A stretch of DNA of 64,000 nucleotides from Pseudomonas sp. Irchel s3h14 (GCF_900187425.1 NZ_FYDJ01000008.1:186001-250000), one strand, 5' to 3'. Shown: positions 26,007-34,170, numbered from the stretch's first letter. Numbers and translations: made by a program. Notes: generated from the sequence alone by a model not told the origin.

Positions 26007-26084
26007 GGTGGCTGTGCGTGGGAGACCTTCGGGTCTGCCGGGGTCCTGTATGCCCGGTCCGCTAACCCGCGCACAGCTGCCACC
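26007..26084 (+). ncRNA. CI/C4-type antisense RNA
   Basis: The sequence folds as a three-way junction. GGTGGC-TGTGCG (26007-26018) pairs with CGCACA-(GCT)-GCCACC (26070-26084). It encloses hairpin AGACC-TTCG-GGTCT (26023-26036) and hairpin CCGGG-10 nt-CCCGG (26038-26057). Three single-stranded or switchable segments are complementary to the leader just downstream: TCCTGTATG to CATACAGGA, CCGCTAA to TTAGCGG, and AGCTGCCAC to GTGGCAGCT. This is the architecture of phage P1/P7 C4 RNA and P4 CI RNA, which shut off the downstream operon. The promoter and exact ends were not determined. Confidence 0.78.
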
Positions 26085-26093
26085 CTCATTCGT

Positions 26094-26130
26094 TTAGCGG
26101 CGAACCGTGGCAGCTCCTCACATACAGGAG
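26094..26130 (+). promoter_or_regulatory. Antisense target in the replication-operon leader
   Basis: TTAGCGG (26094-26100), GTGGCAGCT (26107-26115) and CATACAGGA (26121-26129) are the complements of three segments of the upstream C4-like RNA. The last overlaps the AGGAG ribosome-binding site of the gene at 26140, so pairing would block its translation and that of the coupled genes. Confidence 0.75.
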
Positions 26131-26139
26131 CTTCACCAG

Positions 26140-26298
26140 ATGCACGCCCTCAATCCGTCCAAAATTCGCGCCGCTGCACACCGTGCAATGGCTCTCGCCG
26201 CTTTACACGCCAACTCCAGCCTCGCTACACGTCTTGCCCGCTACAACGACCACATGGCCAAAGCCCGCGCCCTCGAAACCGCAGGCGGTGCCCAATGA
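26140..26298 (+). CDS. 52-residue leader-coupled island protein
   Basis: This is a small, basic, alanine-rich helical protein (MHALNPSKIRAAAHRAMALA, ending ALETAGGAQ) of unknown function. An AGGAG site lies 9 bases before ATG at 26140 and overlaps the antisense target. The stop overlaps the next start by four bases. A start 11 codons upstream lacks a ribosome-binding site. It is the first gene of the replication operon and probably couples its translation to antisense control. Confidence 0.6.
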   Translation: MHALNPSKIRAAAHRAMALAALHANSSLATRLARYNDHMAKARALETAGGAQ

Positions 26299-26579
26299 AC
26301 AACGCCCTGAGCTGTGCCCTGCCTGAAGACCTGCTCTGCGTTAATCCGAAAGCGGAAGCCGGTGTACCCATCGACGCCATCACCTGCGCCATTGACCGAG
26401 CCGACTCGGTGCTGATTCTGCTGGAGGATCACTTCGAAAACGAATCCTCGCGCCTTGCCAATCACATCATTGCCGCCGTTCTTTGGGATGTGCGCGGCAC
26501 TCTCGGCCTGATCAAAACCCTCGCCTTGCACGGTGACTCCACCTCCATTCCGACTGCACAGAAAGGCGGTGCGCTATGA
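26295..26579 (+). CDS. Small island protein of unknown function
   Basis: This 94-residue protein (MNNALSCALPEDLLCVNPKA) is mostly helical in its second half (VLILLEDHFENESSRLANHI). It is coupled by ATGA overlaps at both ends. A longer frame runs upstream through the C4-like RNA, but that part is not coding-like. The Asp/Glu-rich helix resembles small phage accessory proteins, but no family is assigned. Confidence 0.6.
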   Translation: MNNALSCALPEDLLCVNPKAEAGVPIDAITCAIDRADSVLILLEDHFENESSRLANHIIAAVLWDVRGTLGLIKTLALHGDSTSIPTAQKGGAL

Positions 26580-26848
26580 CCACCTCCACCACCCGTGGTC
26601 ACGCCACATTTACCCGCGTGAATGCTACCGATTTAAAGTTGCTCCGGGTCAATGCAGGAGTACCAGTCGAGGATGCACTGGAGATGGCTTCCCTGCTGCA
26701 ACATCACGCCAACCAGCTGAACTTCGACGCGGCCATGAGCGACCACGGCGAGCGTTTCAGTTGGCCTGCTCTGTACCTTGGCGAGATGGCCAAAGCATTG
26801 ATCGACGACATCAACGACGCGCTGTTCTTGGCGAGGGCTGACGCATGA
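26576..26848 (+). CDS. DUF3077-like small protein
   Basis: This 90-residue protein has the Pseudomonas DUF3077 pattern: LLRVNAGVPVEDALEMASLL at residues 22-41, then a helical remainder. Such proteins are frequent as multicopy small proteins in pseudomonads, and their role is unknown. It overlaps both neighbours by four bases within the replication operon. Confidence 0.65.
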   Translation: MTTSTTRGHATFTRVNATDLKLLRVNAGVPVEDALEMASLLQHHANQLNFDAAMSDHGERFSWPALYLGEMAKALIDDINDALFLARADA

Positions 26849-29751
26849 GCCAACGCCCGAGCAGCTCCGCGAAACGTCCCAGCTTCGCCGACGTGAAAAC
26901 CGCTGCACTGAAAGACATTCATCGTGTCCTGTCGCACTGGCTGCCCAGCGGCAAGCGAATCGACGGCGGCAAGGAATACACCGCACCGAATCCGACCCGC
27001 AGCGACAAGCGCGCCGGTTCGCTCAAAATCAGTTTGAGCAAGGGCACGTGGGCCGACTTCGCCACCGGCGACAAGGGCGGTGACCTGATCGATCTGGTGC
27101 GCTATTTGGACGGCGGCACCGACGTCGAGGCCTGTAACAAACTGGCAGACCTGCTCAACGTATCGCCCGGCGCCGCCCAGGCCAAGCCAGCGCCCGCCAA
27201 GACAAAAGCACCTGAGTGGAGTGCCATTCAGCCGATCCCGGCCGAGGCCATGAACAAGTGCCCGGCCAAGCATCGACAGCACGGCGCGCCGTCCAAGGTG
27301 TGGATCTACCGCGACGCGCAGGGCCAGCCGCTTATGGCGCTTTACCGCTTCGACCTCGCGCCGGATGAAGACGGCAGACCGAAGAAAGTCTTTGCTCCCC
27401 TGACATGGTGTCAGCGCGCCGATGGCCAGACCACGCAATGGCGCTGGCAGGGTCTACCCGATCCGCGTCCACTGCTGCGCCTTGACGAACTGACCCAGCG
27501 CGCTGACGTACCGGTTATTCTCTGCGAAGGCGAGAAAGCTGCCGACGCCGCCGCCGAACTGTTGCCCGGCTACGTGGCCACCTGCTGGCCGAACGGTTCC
27601 AATTCCTGGCACAAAGCCGACCTGACACCGCTCAAAGGTCGCGACGTTTTGTTGTGGCCGGACAACGATGTCAGCGGTAAAGCCTGCATGGAAGCCGTCG
27701 CCGACAAGCTGCGCGAGATCGGCGCCGCCTCGGTTCGTGTCATCGCGCTGGAGGTGTTCAACCGCAAGCCTACGCTGAAGAACGACGCCGCTACCTTCGC
27801 CAAAGGTGGTCAATGGGACGACGGCGACGATGCAGCCGATGCACTCGCCAAAGGCTGGACATCTGCCCATTTCGCCGAGCTGGAAAGCAGCGGTGAACTG
27901 TTCGGGTTGGCTGTCGAAAAGCCGGTATCTGATCACACCGAGACCAAGCCGGAACCAAAGGCAAAAGCAGCAGCCAAGCGTCCCTCGAAGCCAAAAAATG
28001 ACCTGATGCCCGGTGGCTTTCGCCTCACGTCAGAAGGCGTGTTTTATGCCAGCGACGACGGCGAGGCGCGCCCCGTGTGTTCGCCTCTGGAGATACTGGC
28101 CCGCACTCGCGACGACAAAGGCCAGAACTGGGGCCTGCTGGTCGAGTTCGACGATCCCGATGGCGCCAAAAAACGCTGGAACATCCCGGCGCGCACCATG
28201 ACCGGCGACTTCGGCAAGGACGTACTTGGCCCATTGGTAGACATGGGGCTGCGTCTGGCCGGTAGTCGCTCCGGGCGCAATGCACGCAACGACCTGCAAA
28301 GTTACCTCGGCGGCTTCGACAGCGCGCAACGGGCACGACTGGTCACTCGCTTGGGCTGGCACGACAGTGCCTTTCTGCTGCCAGAGCAACAGGTCGGCGC
28401 ACACAGCGAACACCTGCACTTCTACGAGGCCGGTTCTCAGCTTCCGCCGATCAGCGAAGCGGGCACGCTCGAGCAATGGCAAGAGCAGATCGGCGCACTG
28501 TGCGTTGGCAATCATCGCTTGGCGTTCGTCGTCGGCGTGGCCTTTGCGGGGCCGCTGCTGCACATGCTTGGCCACGAATCAGGTGGCTTTCACTTGTACG
28601 GCGACAGCTCGGGCGGTAAGACCACGCACCTTCGAGTCGCTGCTTCGATTTACGGCGGGCCGCGTCTGGTGCGTTCTTGGCGCTCCACCGACAACGCGCT
28701 GGAATCCATCGCCGCCGCGCACTCTGACGGCCTTTTGGTGTTGGATGAGATCGGCATGTGCGATCCACGCATCATCGGCGAGACGGTGTACATGCTCGGC
28801 AACGGCACGGGCAAGGCACGCGCCAATGACCGAGGCCAAGCAGGCCGACAGGTACAGGAATGGCGTCTGCTGTTTCTCTCCACCGGCGAGAAGACGCTGG
28901 CTCAGCACATGGCTGAGGCCAACAAGGAGCTGAAAGCGGGCATGGAGGTTCGCATGCTCGCGGTTCCAGCCGATGCTAGCAAAGGCTTCGGCATGTTCGA
29001 CGCGCTCAATGGCTTTGAGGATGCGGCAACACTGGCCGACACCCTCAAAGAACGGGTAGCGAAATATTACGGCACACCGCTTACCGCCTTCCTCACAGCG
29101 CTGTGCGAACCGGGTAAACGCCACGGTTGGTCCGCCATCCTGCGTCGCACGCTGGAAGGGTTTATCGCTCAGTCGCTACCGGCCTCGGCCAGCGGACAGG
29201 CGCACCGGGCAGCCGCTCGTTTCGGCCTCGCGGCCGCAGCGGGTGAGCTGGCCACCGCCATGGGTATCACCGGCTGGCCGGATGGAACCGCCACCACCGC
29301 CGCTCGCGTATGCCTCAACGCCTGGATGAACGAGCGTGGCGGCGCCGGGAACTTCGAAGGTGATGCGATCTTGGCGCGGCTGCGCCAGGTCATCGAGCGC
29401 TTCGGCGAAAGCCGTTTTACCCGCTGGGAATCGACGGCGGCAAAGATCGACGAACACGGCCCGCGCACCATCGACCGCCTCGGCTTTCGCAAGACGCTGG
29501 AGCACGGCTTGGGCGACTCCCTTCACACCACCAATACCTACTACGTGCTGCCCGAGTTATGGCGCTCGGAGATCTTCCGGGGCATGAACATCAACGCCGT
29601 GAACAAAGAGCTGCTACAGCGCGGCGTTCTGGAGCCGGGAGGTGATGGCAAGGCCTCGAGTTTGATCCGATTGCCCGGCCTCGGCACGCAACGCTGCTAC
29701 GTCGTGAAGACGATTCCGGGAATGGCTGAGAGCGAGGCTCGGGCTGCCTGA
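26845..29751 (+). CDS. DUF927-type primase/helicase replication protein
   Basis: This is the probable replication initiator of the island, analogous in role to the alpha protein of P4. The 968-residue product has an N-terminal primase-associated zinc-ribbon-like region without an obvious Cys set. A Toprim-like domain follows near residues 225-310 (VILCEGEKAADAAAELL, then LLWPDNDVSG). The DUF927 P-loop ATPase domain has Walker A GDSSGGKTT near residue 590 and Walker B LLVLDEIGM near residue 632. It ends the translationally coupled run under the C4-like RNA. GGTGAAC iterons at 37.6 kb are candidate binding sites. Confidence 0.88.
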   Translation: MSQRPSSSAKRPSFADVKTAALKDIHRVLSHWLPSGKRIDGGKEYTAPNPTRSDKRAGSLKISLSKGTWADFATGDKGGDLIDLVRYLDGGTDVEACNKLADLLNVSPGAAQAKPAPAKTKAPEWSAIQPIPAEAMNKCPAKHRQHGAPSKVWIYRDAQGQPLMALYRFDLAPDEDGRPKKVFAPLTWCQRADGQTTQWRWQGLPDPRPLLRLDELTQRADVPVILCEGEKAADAAAELLPGYVATCWPNGSNSWHKADLTPLKGRDVLLWPDNDVSGKACMEAVADKLREIGAASVRVIALEVFNRKPTLKNDAATFAKGGQWDDGDDAADALAKGWTSAHFAELESSGELFGLAVEKPVSDHTETKPEPKAKAAAKRPSKPKNDLMPGGFRLTSEGVFYASDDGEARPVCSPLEILARTRDDKGQNWGLLVEFDDPDGAKKRWNIPARTMTGDFGKDVLGPLVDMGLRLAGSRSGRNARNDLQSYLGGFDSAQRARLVTRLGWHDSAFLLPEQQVGAHSEHLHFYEAGSQLPPISEAGTLEQWQEQIGALCVGNHRLAFVVGVAFAGPLLHMLGHESGGFHLYGDSSGGKTTHLRVAASIYGGPRLVRSWRSTDNALESIAAAHSDGLLVLDEIGMCDPRIIGETVYMLGNGTGKARANDRGQAGRQVQEWRLLFLSTGEKTLAQHMAEANKELKAGMEVRMLAVPADASKGFGMFDALNGFEDAATLADTLKERVAKYYGTPLTAFLTALCEPGKRHGWSAILRRTLEGFIAQSLPASASGQAHRAAARFGLAAAAGELATAMGITGWPDGTATTAARVCLNAWMNERGGAGNFEGDAILARLRQVIERFGESRFTRWESTAAKIDEHGPRTIDRLGFRKTLEHGLGDSLHTTNTYYVLPELWRSEIFRGMNINAVNKELLQRGVLEPGGDGKASSLIRLPGLGTQRCYVVKTIPGMAESEARAA

Positions 29752-29843
29752 GGGCATCTCTGCTGATCGAGGTAGCGCCGGCTTAATCCCGGCCTCGCCA
29801 GCCACTCAACCCACCCCAATCGAATTGAACAGAGACTAAACAG

Positions 29844-30788
29844 ATGAACGAAATTCAAGACCTGAAAGACCGTCGCGACCAACTGCTGAGCGAGGCAGAA
29901 CGACTGCACGCCGAACTGCTACCCCTTGAGGCCGTGCTGGAAAGTGAAGAACCCATCGAACCTGATCGGAAACGCGAACTACGGGACAAGTACAACGAGC
30001 TGAAAAGGAATTTCGATTCGCGCAACAACAATGCCGACCTTCTAAATCGGAAAATCAGTCGCCGTGAGAACCTCGCCAATTGCGACTCCTTGATGGCGGG
30101 TTACATCGAGGCGATGGATAACTGGACCGCTGATGAGCAGGAGCTAAACGAAAAGCGCCAGAGCCTCAGCACCCGCCTGGCACAGATCCAACAACAGGCG
30201 GTTGAGGACATGGCCAAAGCCCGTCAGGCTGAAACAGACGCCGCCACTGCGTACGCGCAGGCGGTCGCTTGGGGCGACACCGAAGGCGAGGAGACCGCCA
30301 ACGCCGACGCTCAAAAGGCCGCGAAGAACCTTACAGCAGCCGCCGAACATAACCGTCGGCAAACACTGATGATGACTGCTCTGGAACAGGAGTTGGTCAC
30401 CGTAGATAAATACATCGCCGAAGCACAGGAAAAGCATAAGGGGATAGAACGCACCGCCCTCTGGCTCTCGAAGACGGTACTGGAGGAGCAATGGAACGAG
30501 GCCGCAAAAGCGTTGTTCGAGGTGGGTGGAAGGCTGTGGGCCAATTACAACCTGCTGGGGCTTGATCAGGTAAACCTTATGAAACTGGCCGTTCCAGAGG
30601 AAGGCGAAAACTTCGGGAAGTGGACGTGGCACGAGCTTTCCGACCGCTCTCGTCAATACATCGCACGGGACTTAGTCCAGCTCAACAGTCTGCCAATACC
30701 GCAACAGCCCGAAGATCTGAGCAATCCAGAACAACGCAAGGATAAACGCAATGAACAAGCCACTACAGAACAGCGCGAGCTGGTCTGA
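29844..30788 (+). CDS. Coiled-coil island protein
   Basis: This 314-residue, highly charged protein is almost entirely helical. Long coiled-coil segments span about residues 1-75 and 90-210 (LLSEAERLHAELLPLEAVLE; EELNEKRQSLSTRLAQIQQQ-type). It has no signal peptide and no membrane segment. A more globular part follows at residues 215-290. Its function is unknown. It overlaps the next small gene by 38 bases. Confidence 0.65.
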   Translation: MNEIQDLKDRRDQLLSEAERLHAELLPLEAVLESEEPIEPDRKRELRDKYNELKRNFDSRNNNADLLNRKISRRENLANCDSLMAGYIEAMDNWTADEQELNEKRQSLSTRLAQIQQQAVEDMAKARQAETDAATAYAQAVAWGDTEGEETANADAQKAAKNLTAAAEHNRRQTLMMTALEQELVTVDKYIAEAQEKHKGIERTALWLSKTVLEEQWNEAAKALFEVGGRLWANYNLLGLDQVNLMKLAVPEEGENFGKWTWHELSDRSRQYIARDLVQLNSLPIPQQPEDLSNPEQRKDKRNEQATTEQRELV

Positions 30789-30939
30789 CACGCTCAGAAC
30801 TCGGAAAGCCCATCTGAATGCTCTGCTGAAAACCATCGACGCGAGTCTGGGCAAAACCAGTCAGATACAAACGCTAACCATCAACGCAATTAAAGCGGAA
30901 ATGGCGCATATTGAAAGCCAACTGAATCGCCGGAAATAG
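30751..30939 (+). CDS. Small basic island protein
   Basis: This 62-residue, basic, helical protein (MNKPLQNSASWSDTLRTRKA) starts inside the previous gene in another frame, after AAGGATAAACGC. It overlaps by 38 bases, and its helical character suggests a partner of the coiled-coil protein. No family is recognised. Confidence 0.5.
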   Translation: MNKPLQNSASWSDTLRTRKAHLNALLKTIDASLGKTSQIQTLTINAIKAEMAHIESQLNRRK

Positions 30940-31007
30940 TGCTGAACTTGTAACCAGCGCTACCATCCTAATAAACAGGTACAGCCTCTCAGAACAAGGG
31001 AATCAAC

Positions 31008-31373
31008 ATGTCCAAACTTGCAGAATACCGTCAGCTGGAAAAACATCTCGCCGAGCAACTCCAGGCACTGGAAGCACTGAAAGGCGATGATGGACTGAAG
31101 AAAGAAATGGAGTTCGAATCGAAGCTGCGCAAGCTGCTCGATCAGTATGGTTTCAGCCTGAAGCACATCATTAATCTGCTCGACCCACAAACCACCGCCC
31201 GACGCCAATCTGCGGCTCCGGCCGCCAGCACACGCAAGCCACGCGAACTCAAGATCTACAAAAACCCGAATACCGGGGAAGTGATCGAAACCAAAGGTGG
31301 GAATCACAAAGCTTTGAAAGAGTGGAAAGCAGAGCACGGCGCTGACGTCGTCGAGGGATGGTTGAAGAAGTAA
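31008..31373 (+). CDS. MvaT-family xenogeneic silencer (island copy)
   Basis: This is an H-NS-like nucleoid protein of the MvaT/MvaU family that binds AT-rich DNA and silences foreign genes. The 121-residue product has an N-terminal coiled-coil oligomerisation region (residues 1-60, EYRQLEKHLAEQLQALEALK). After a linker, its C-terminal domain KIYKNPNTGEVIETKGGNHK closely follows chromosomal MvaT (Y-K-N-P-x-x-G-E-V-I-E-T-K-G-G-N-H-K). Carried on the island, it could quiet the AT-rich cargo just downstream or alter host MvaT by mixed oligomers. It is followed by a strong terminator. Confidence 0.9.
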   Translation: MSKLAEYRQLEKHLAEQLQALEALKGDDGLKKEMEFESKLRKLLDQYGFSLKHIINLLDPQTTARRQSAAPAASTRKPRELKIYKNPNTGEVIETKGGNHKALKEWKAEHGADVVEGWLKK

Positions 31374-31385
31374 AACAATGCCACC

Positions 31386-31415
31386 TGAAAAAGGGCCCAG
31401 ACGGGCCCTTTTTGG
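31386..31415 (+). terminator. Terminator after the MvaT-like gene
   Basis: AAAAAGGGCCC pairs with GGGCCCTTTTT around AGAC. It separates the replication half from the cargo half. The rest of 31416-31694 has no gene that I can support. A hairpin CCCCAACC-n7-GGTTGGGG (31643-31665) sits just before the next ribosome-binding site. Confidence 0.85.
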
Positions 31416-31694
31416 TAATGATGCTCGGCTGAACAGTAAATAAATCTCGTCGTAAGCTCACAGCTGACCGGCGAATCTTCTCCATATTGCGTTGCTTTCC
31501 ACTACAGGAATCGAAGACCGCTTTCGGCCAAAAGCTGCCATCCACCAAAGGCCGCGTTCTTACCAGCTTCTCATCTGGACATGACTGAGCCTACATTCCT
31601 TGCCGTTAAAGAAGAATGACACTATGCCGATGCAATGGTCTGCCCCAACCGATGCTAGGTTGGGGTTAATACGTTGAGCAAGGAGCAGGCAGCA

Positions 31695-32330
31695 ATGGAA
31701 CTCGGGTACATCATAAAGATAATTGTCGCGCTAGGAACAATGGCCGGGGCTGCCAAAGTCGTCTATGAGCTTTCTGTCGGCGGCAAGCTTCGATTAAGGG
31801 AAGAGTATCGCTTCGCCAAAGAATTTCTGAAAGACCTCGAAACAACCCCTAAACTTCATCATCTTGCTGAGGAGCGAGGCTATTACGCGCTAGCAGGGAC
31901 TTCTTCCATGAAGGCTTCCGAAATCAAATACTTGGTATCGTTGAGGGACGCGGACAGGCGCCTTAAAGACTATGTGCTAGCGCGGAGATACGTAGTGTTA
32001 AAAGAGGGGACAAATAAAATCGGTTTTCGCGACAAATACAGATCCGTATGGTCCAGAACCTGGAGAAAAGTCATCCACATCATTACCTATATGATAGGTT
32101 CCTTCTTAAGCTTTTCGCCCTTGTTAGTCATTCAGCCATTCGGGCTGCCGCCAAAGTATATGCTTCTAGTGTTTATCACACTTCCATGCTTTGGCTTCTT
32201 TGCGGTGGACTTCATGCGATCATTTGTCAAGATTTCTAGAGGAGAGGTGCTCGTCAAAGAACAGCAGGAGCACGCTCCGCGAATCTATGTCGAAAAGGAA
32301 CACAGAAAAACTGCCGGTACGGTTACTTAA
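31695..32330 (+). CDS. Membrane protein of unknown function
   Basis: This 211-residue protein has a hydrophobic N-terminal segment (about residues 3-22, MELGYIIKIIVALGTMAGAA). A cytoplasmic charged middle follows, and two further membrane segments lie at about residues 120-165 (IITYMIGSFLSFSPLLVI; MLLVFITLPCFGFFAVDF). It ends in a charged tail. ATG at 31695 was chosen because AAGGAG lies nine bases before it. A TTG seven codons upstream is the alternative. No family is recognised. Its place beside a trypsin-like protease in a cargo region suggests a possible defence function. Confidence 0.6.
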   Translation: MELGYIIKIIVALGTMAGAAKVVYELSVGGKLRLREEYRFAKEFLKDLETTPKLHHLAEERGYYALAGTSSMKASEIKYLVSLRDADRRLKDYVLARRYVVLKEGTNKIGFRDKYRSVWSRTWRKVIHIITYMIGSFLSFSPLLVIQPFGLPPKYMLLVFITLPCFGFFAVDFMRSFVKISRGEVLVKEQQEHAPRIYVEKEHRKTAGTVT

Positions 32331-32598
32331 GCCGGGCACTGATTAGCATGCAGCTCCAGACCTAGTCGGACCTTAATAGTCTGCGCACGTAGGTTACGGG
32401 GCGGTGATGGTGTGACGCTCGATGTGGCGACTGACGGCCAATTGCGATAAGTCGCGAATAACTGTTACCCGGCAGTTCCGGTCTGTCATGATTCATCAGA
32501 ATCTGGAGCAATTGAAGATCGGGAAGCTGATGATATATATGCGCACGTTCAGAAGCCCTGATGCACTCATAGCCCCGTCGAACCCAAGGAAGTGCAGC

Positions 32599-33351
32599 AT
32601 GCAGCAACTGAAAGATTTCATTACTGTGGCCGAGTTTGGTGACATGTTGGAAGGGCAGGTTCATCCTGTAATTCTAAGCAGCGAAAGCCAGGACGAGCAC
32701 TATTCTCACTTTGGCGTGGGTACAGCTTTCGTACTGGCACACGAGGGTGAGTTGTTCGTTGTTACAGCCCAGCATGTACTGAACAACCAAGGCGCGAGTC
32801 ACGACGATTTGCGAATTCTGCTCCGCAACGCTCCCCTTTCGATCATTTTTGACCGAAGAGCTGTCTTTCGTGATGAATCAGACCCTGACCCTGATTCGGA
32901 TCTCGTTATCTTGCGAATTAAGAATTCTCAACATGATGCGCTGTTCGCGGCAGGGCTTACTTGCGTTCATGCAACAGACCGTATCCAGACTGAACAGAAT
33001 GAAGACGTCGACATTTTTCACGTCTACGGCTATCCGGATGAAGGGAGAGGTTATAAATACGACGAAAAATCACTTTCTGCTACGTTGTGGTGCGTAAGTG
33101 GAGTTCTTGCCGAGTCTTGGATTCCTGGGCTGAATACCATTCGAGTCGTGGGTAAACGCCCAGCTGATCTGAATGGCATGAGTGGCTCAATGGTTATTGC
33201 TGAAATTGACGGCGAGTGGAAATTTGCTGGTTTGGTCACGCTCGGAGGCAACAAGGAGGGGGTTCTGAGCTTCATTCCTGCTGAGAAAATCCTCTACTAT
33301 CTGCACAAAATGATGTTCATGGAAATAATGGGTTTAGTAGAGTCTGAGTAG
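32599..33351 (+). CDS. Trypsin-like serine protease domain protein
   Basis: This 250-residue, apparently cytoplasmic protein has a chymotrypsin/trypsin-like pattern: His59 in VVTAQHVL, Asp101 in DSDLVILRI and Ser195 in NGMSGSMV, with GTAFVL before the His. It has no signal peptide. ATG at 32599 follows AAGGAAG. The open frame extends 59 codons upstream without a better start. Such proteases occur in bacterial defence and stress modules. Its partner or target is unknown, and linkage to the upstream membrane protein is inferred only from position. Confidence 0.7.
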   Translation: MQQLKDFITVAEFGDMLEGQVHPVILSSESQDEHYSHFGVGTAFVLAHEGELFVVTAQHVLNNQGASHDDLRILLRNAPLSIIFDRRAVFRDESDPDPDSDLVILRIKNSQHDALFAAGLTCVHATDRIQTEQNEDVDIFHVYGYPDEGRGYKYDEKSLSATLWCVSGVLAESWIPGLNTIRVVGKRPADLNGMSGSMVIAEIDGEWKFAGLVTLGGNKEGVLSFIPAEKILYYLHKMMFMEIMGLVESE

Positions 33352-33390
33352 CCCCCCTAACTCCGTAGACACTTTCGAACATCCGCTTTT

Positions 33391-33427
33391 GGCCGTTTTT
33401 GCCCGTCGCGAGGGGCAGAAAACGGCC
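33391..33427 (+). terminator. Strong hairpin after the protease gene
   Basis: GGCCGTTTT-n-GCCC pairs with GGGGC-n-AAAACGGCC around GTCGCG. It lies about 40 bases after the protease stop and before the cassette array. Confidence 0.5.
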
Positions 33428-33548
33428 AAAGGCCGACGGTGGACACGACTCCTATGTTTCCGTAATGTACCTAAAGGGCATGACGCTTTTTTCTGATCGC
33501 CAATGTCGCGCTTCTAGCCCGACTTTCAGCCCGACCAAGGAGTTACGT

Positions 33549-33596
33549 ATGAGCATGGAACGTTATCCGGCATCAATATTGTCTAATAATAGTTAG
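33549..33596 (+). CDS. 15-codon open frame before the first cassette
   Basis: MSMERYPASILSNNS follows a near-ideal AAGGAG-N6-ATG and stops inside the core site GTTAGAT. It may be the truncated end of a lost cassette gene or a short leader whose translation helps express the next gene, as described for ORF-11 in class 1 attI. It encodes no recognisable protein. Confidence 0.35.
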   Translation: MSMERYPASILSNNS

Positions 33597-33598
33597 AT
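33581..33598 (+). repeat. Collapsed attC-like site at the cassette array start
   Basis: GTCTAATAATAGTTAGAT joins the left box seen in attC2 (GTCTAATAAT) directly to a right core box GTTAGAT (GTTRRRY). It looks like an attC that has lost its central stem and marks the left border of the array. Confidence 0.5.
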
Positions 33599-33610
33599 TC
33601 CTTTAACATC

Positions 33611-34147
33611 ATGAACCTGGCCGACCTATCAATATCTGAGTTGCTCAAGCTACAAGCTGCCGCAATTGATGAGCTTAAAAAGCGTGGCGTACTTAGAACA
33701 AAAAATAATCCTGTTGGGGATTACGCCGAATGGTTGGTCTCGTCGGCCTTTAAGCTAACCCTTGCAAACAATTCAGCCGCAGGCCACGACGCCGAATCCA
33801 GAGATGGGAAAAAGATTCAAATCAAATCACGTCGCATAACCGCAAACAACCGTTCAAAGCAGTTAGGCGTCATTCGAAACCTCGATAAAAATGACTTTGA
33901 TGAACTCATAGCTGTTATTTTCAATGAGTCGTATGAAATCATTGAGGCGTATTCAATTCCACACTCTGCAATTTCAAAGTACAGTGCGCATAGACCACAT
34001 GTTAACGGCCACATTTTGCACCTGTGCGGAGCCTTGCTGTTAGACAACAGCGTTCTGAACATTAGTGACAAGTTGAAGGCTTCTAACAATGCGCTCAATT
34101 CGCTCGTTTCACTCGCTGGGACCGGCGAAGCCGACCCCTTAGCTTAA
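33611..34147 (+). CDS. Cassette gene 1: PD-(D/E)XK nuclease-like protein
   Basis: This 178-residue protein has a helical N-terminus (SISELLKLQAAAIDELKKRG) followed by GDYAEWLV (Glu40), Asp60 and the strand KIQIKSRR (Gln70, Lys72). This is the E-x(n)-D-x(9)-(E/Q)xK pattern of PD-(D/E)XK nucleases related to restriction enzymes. It lacks a recognised target domain. Its stop lies inside attC1, as is usual for integron cassettes, and its G+C content is low compared with the chromosome. Nuclease activity is inferred from the motif only. Confidence 0.65.
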   Translation: MNLADLSISELLKLQAAAIDELKKRGVLRTKNNPVGDYAEWLVSSAFKLTLANNSAAGHDAESRDGKKIQIKSRRITANNRSKQLGVIRNLDKNDFDELIAVIFNESYEIIEAYSIPHSAISKYSAHRPHVNGHILHLCGALLLDNSVLNISDKLKASNNALNSLVSLAGTGEADPLA

Positions 34148-34156
34148 TCATTAGAC
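34081..34156 (+). repeat. attC-like recombination site 1
   Basis: This 76-bp site runs from left box TTCTAAC to right box ATTAGAC. It contains GCTCGTTTCACTCGCTGGGA in the left arm and CCCCTTAGC before the right box. The body is shared with sites 2 and 3 (TTCGCT..CACTGGG and CCCCTT) and ends like Vibrio VCRs (GCC-n-CCCCTTAG-n-GTTA). Confidence 0.72.
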
Positions 34157-34170
34157 ATCAGAGCCATAAA

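Noticed and set aside
25797..26294. N-terminal 166 codons of a longer frame leading into the gene at 26295
   Set aside because: This stretch is occupied by the antisense RNA and leader, and the coupled ATG at 26295 is a better start.
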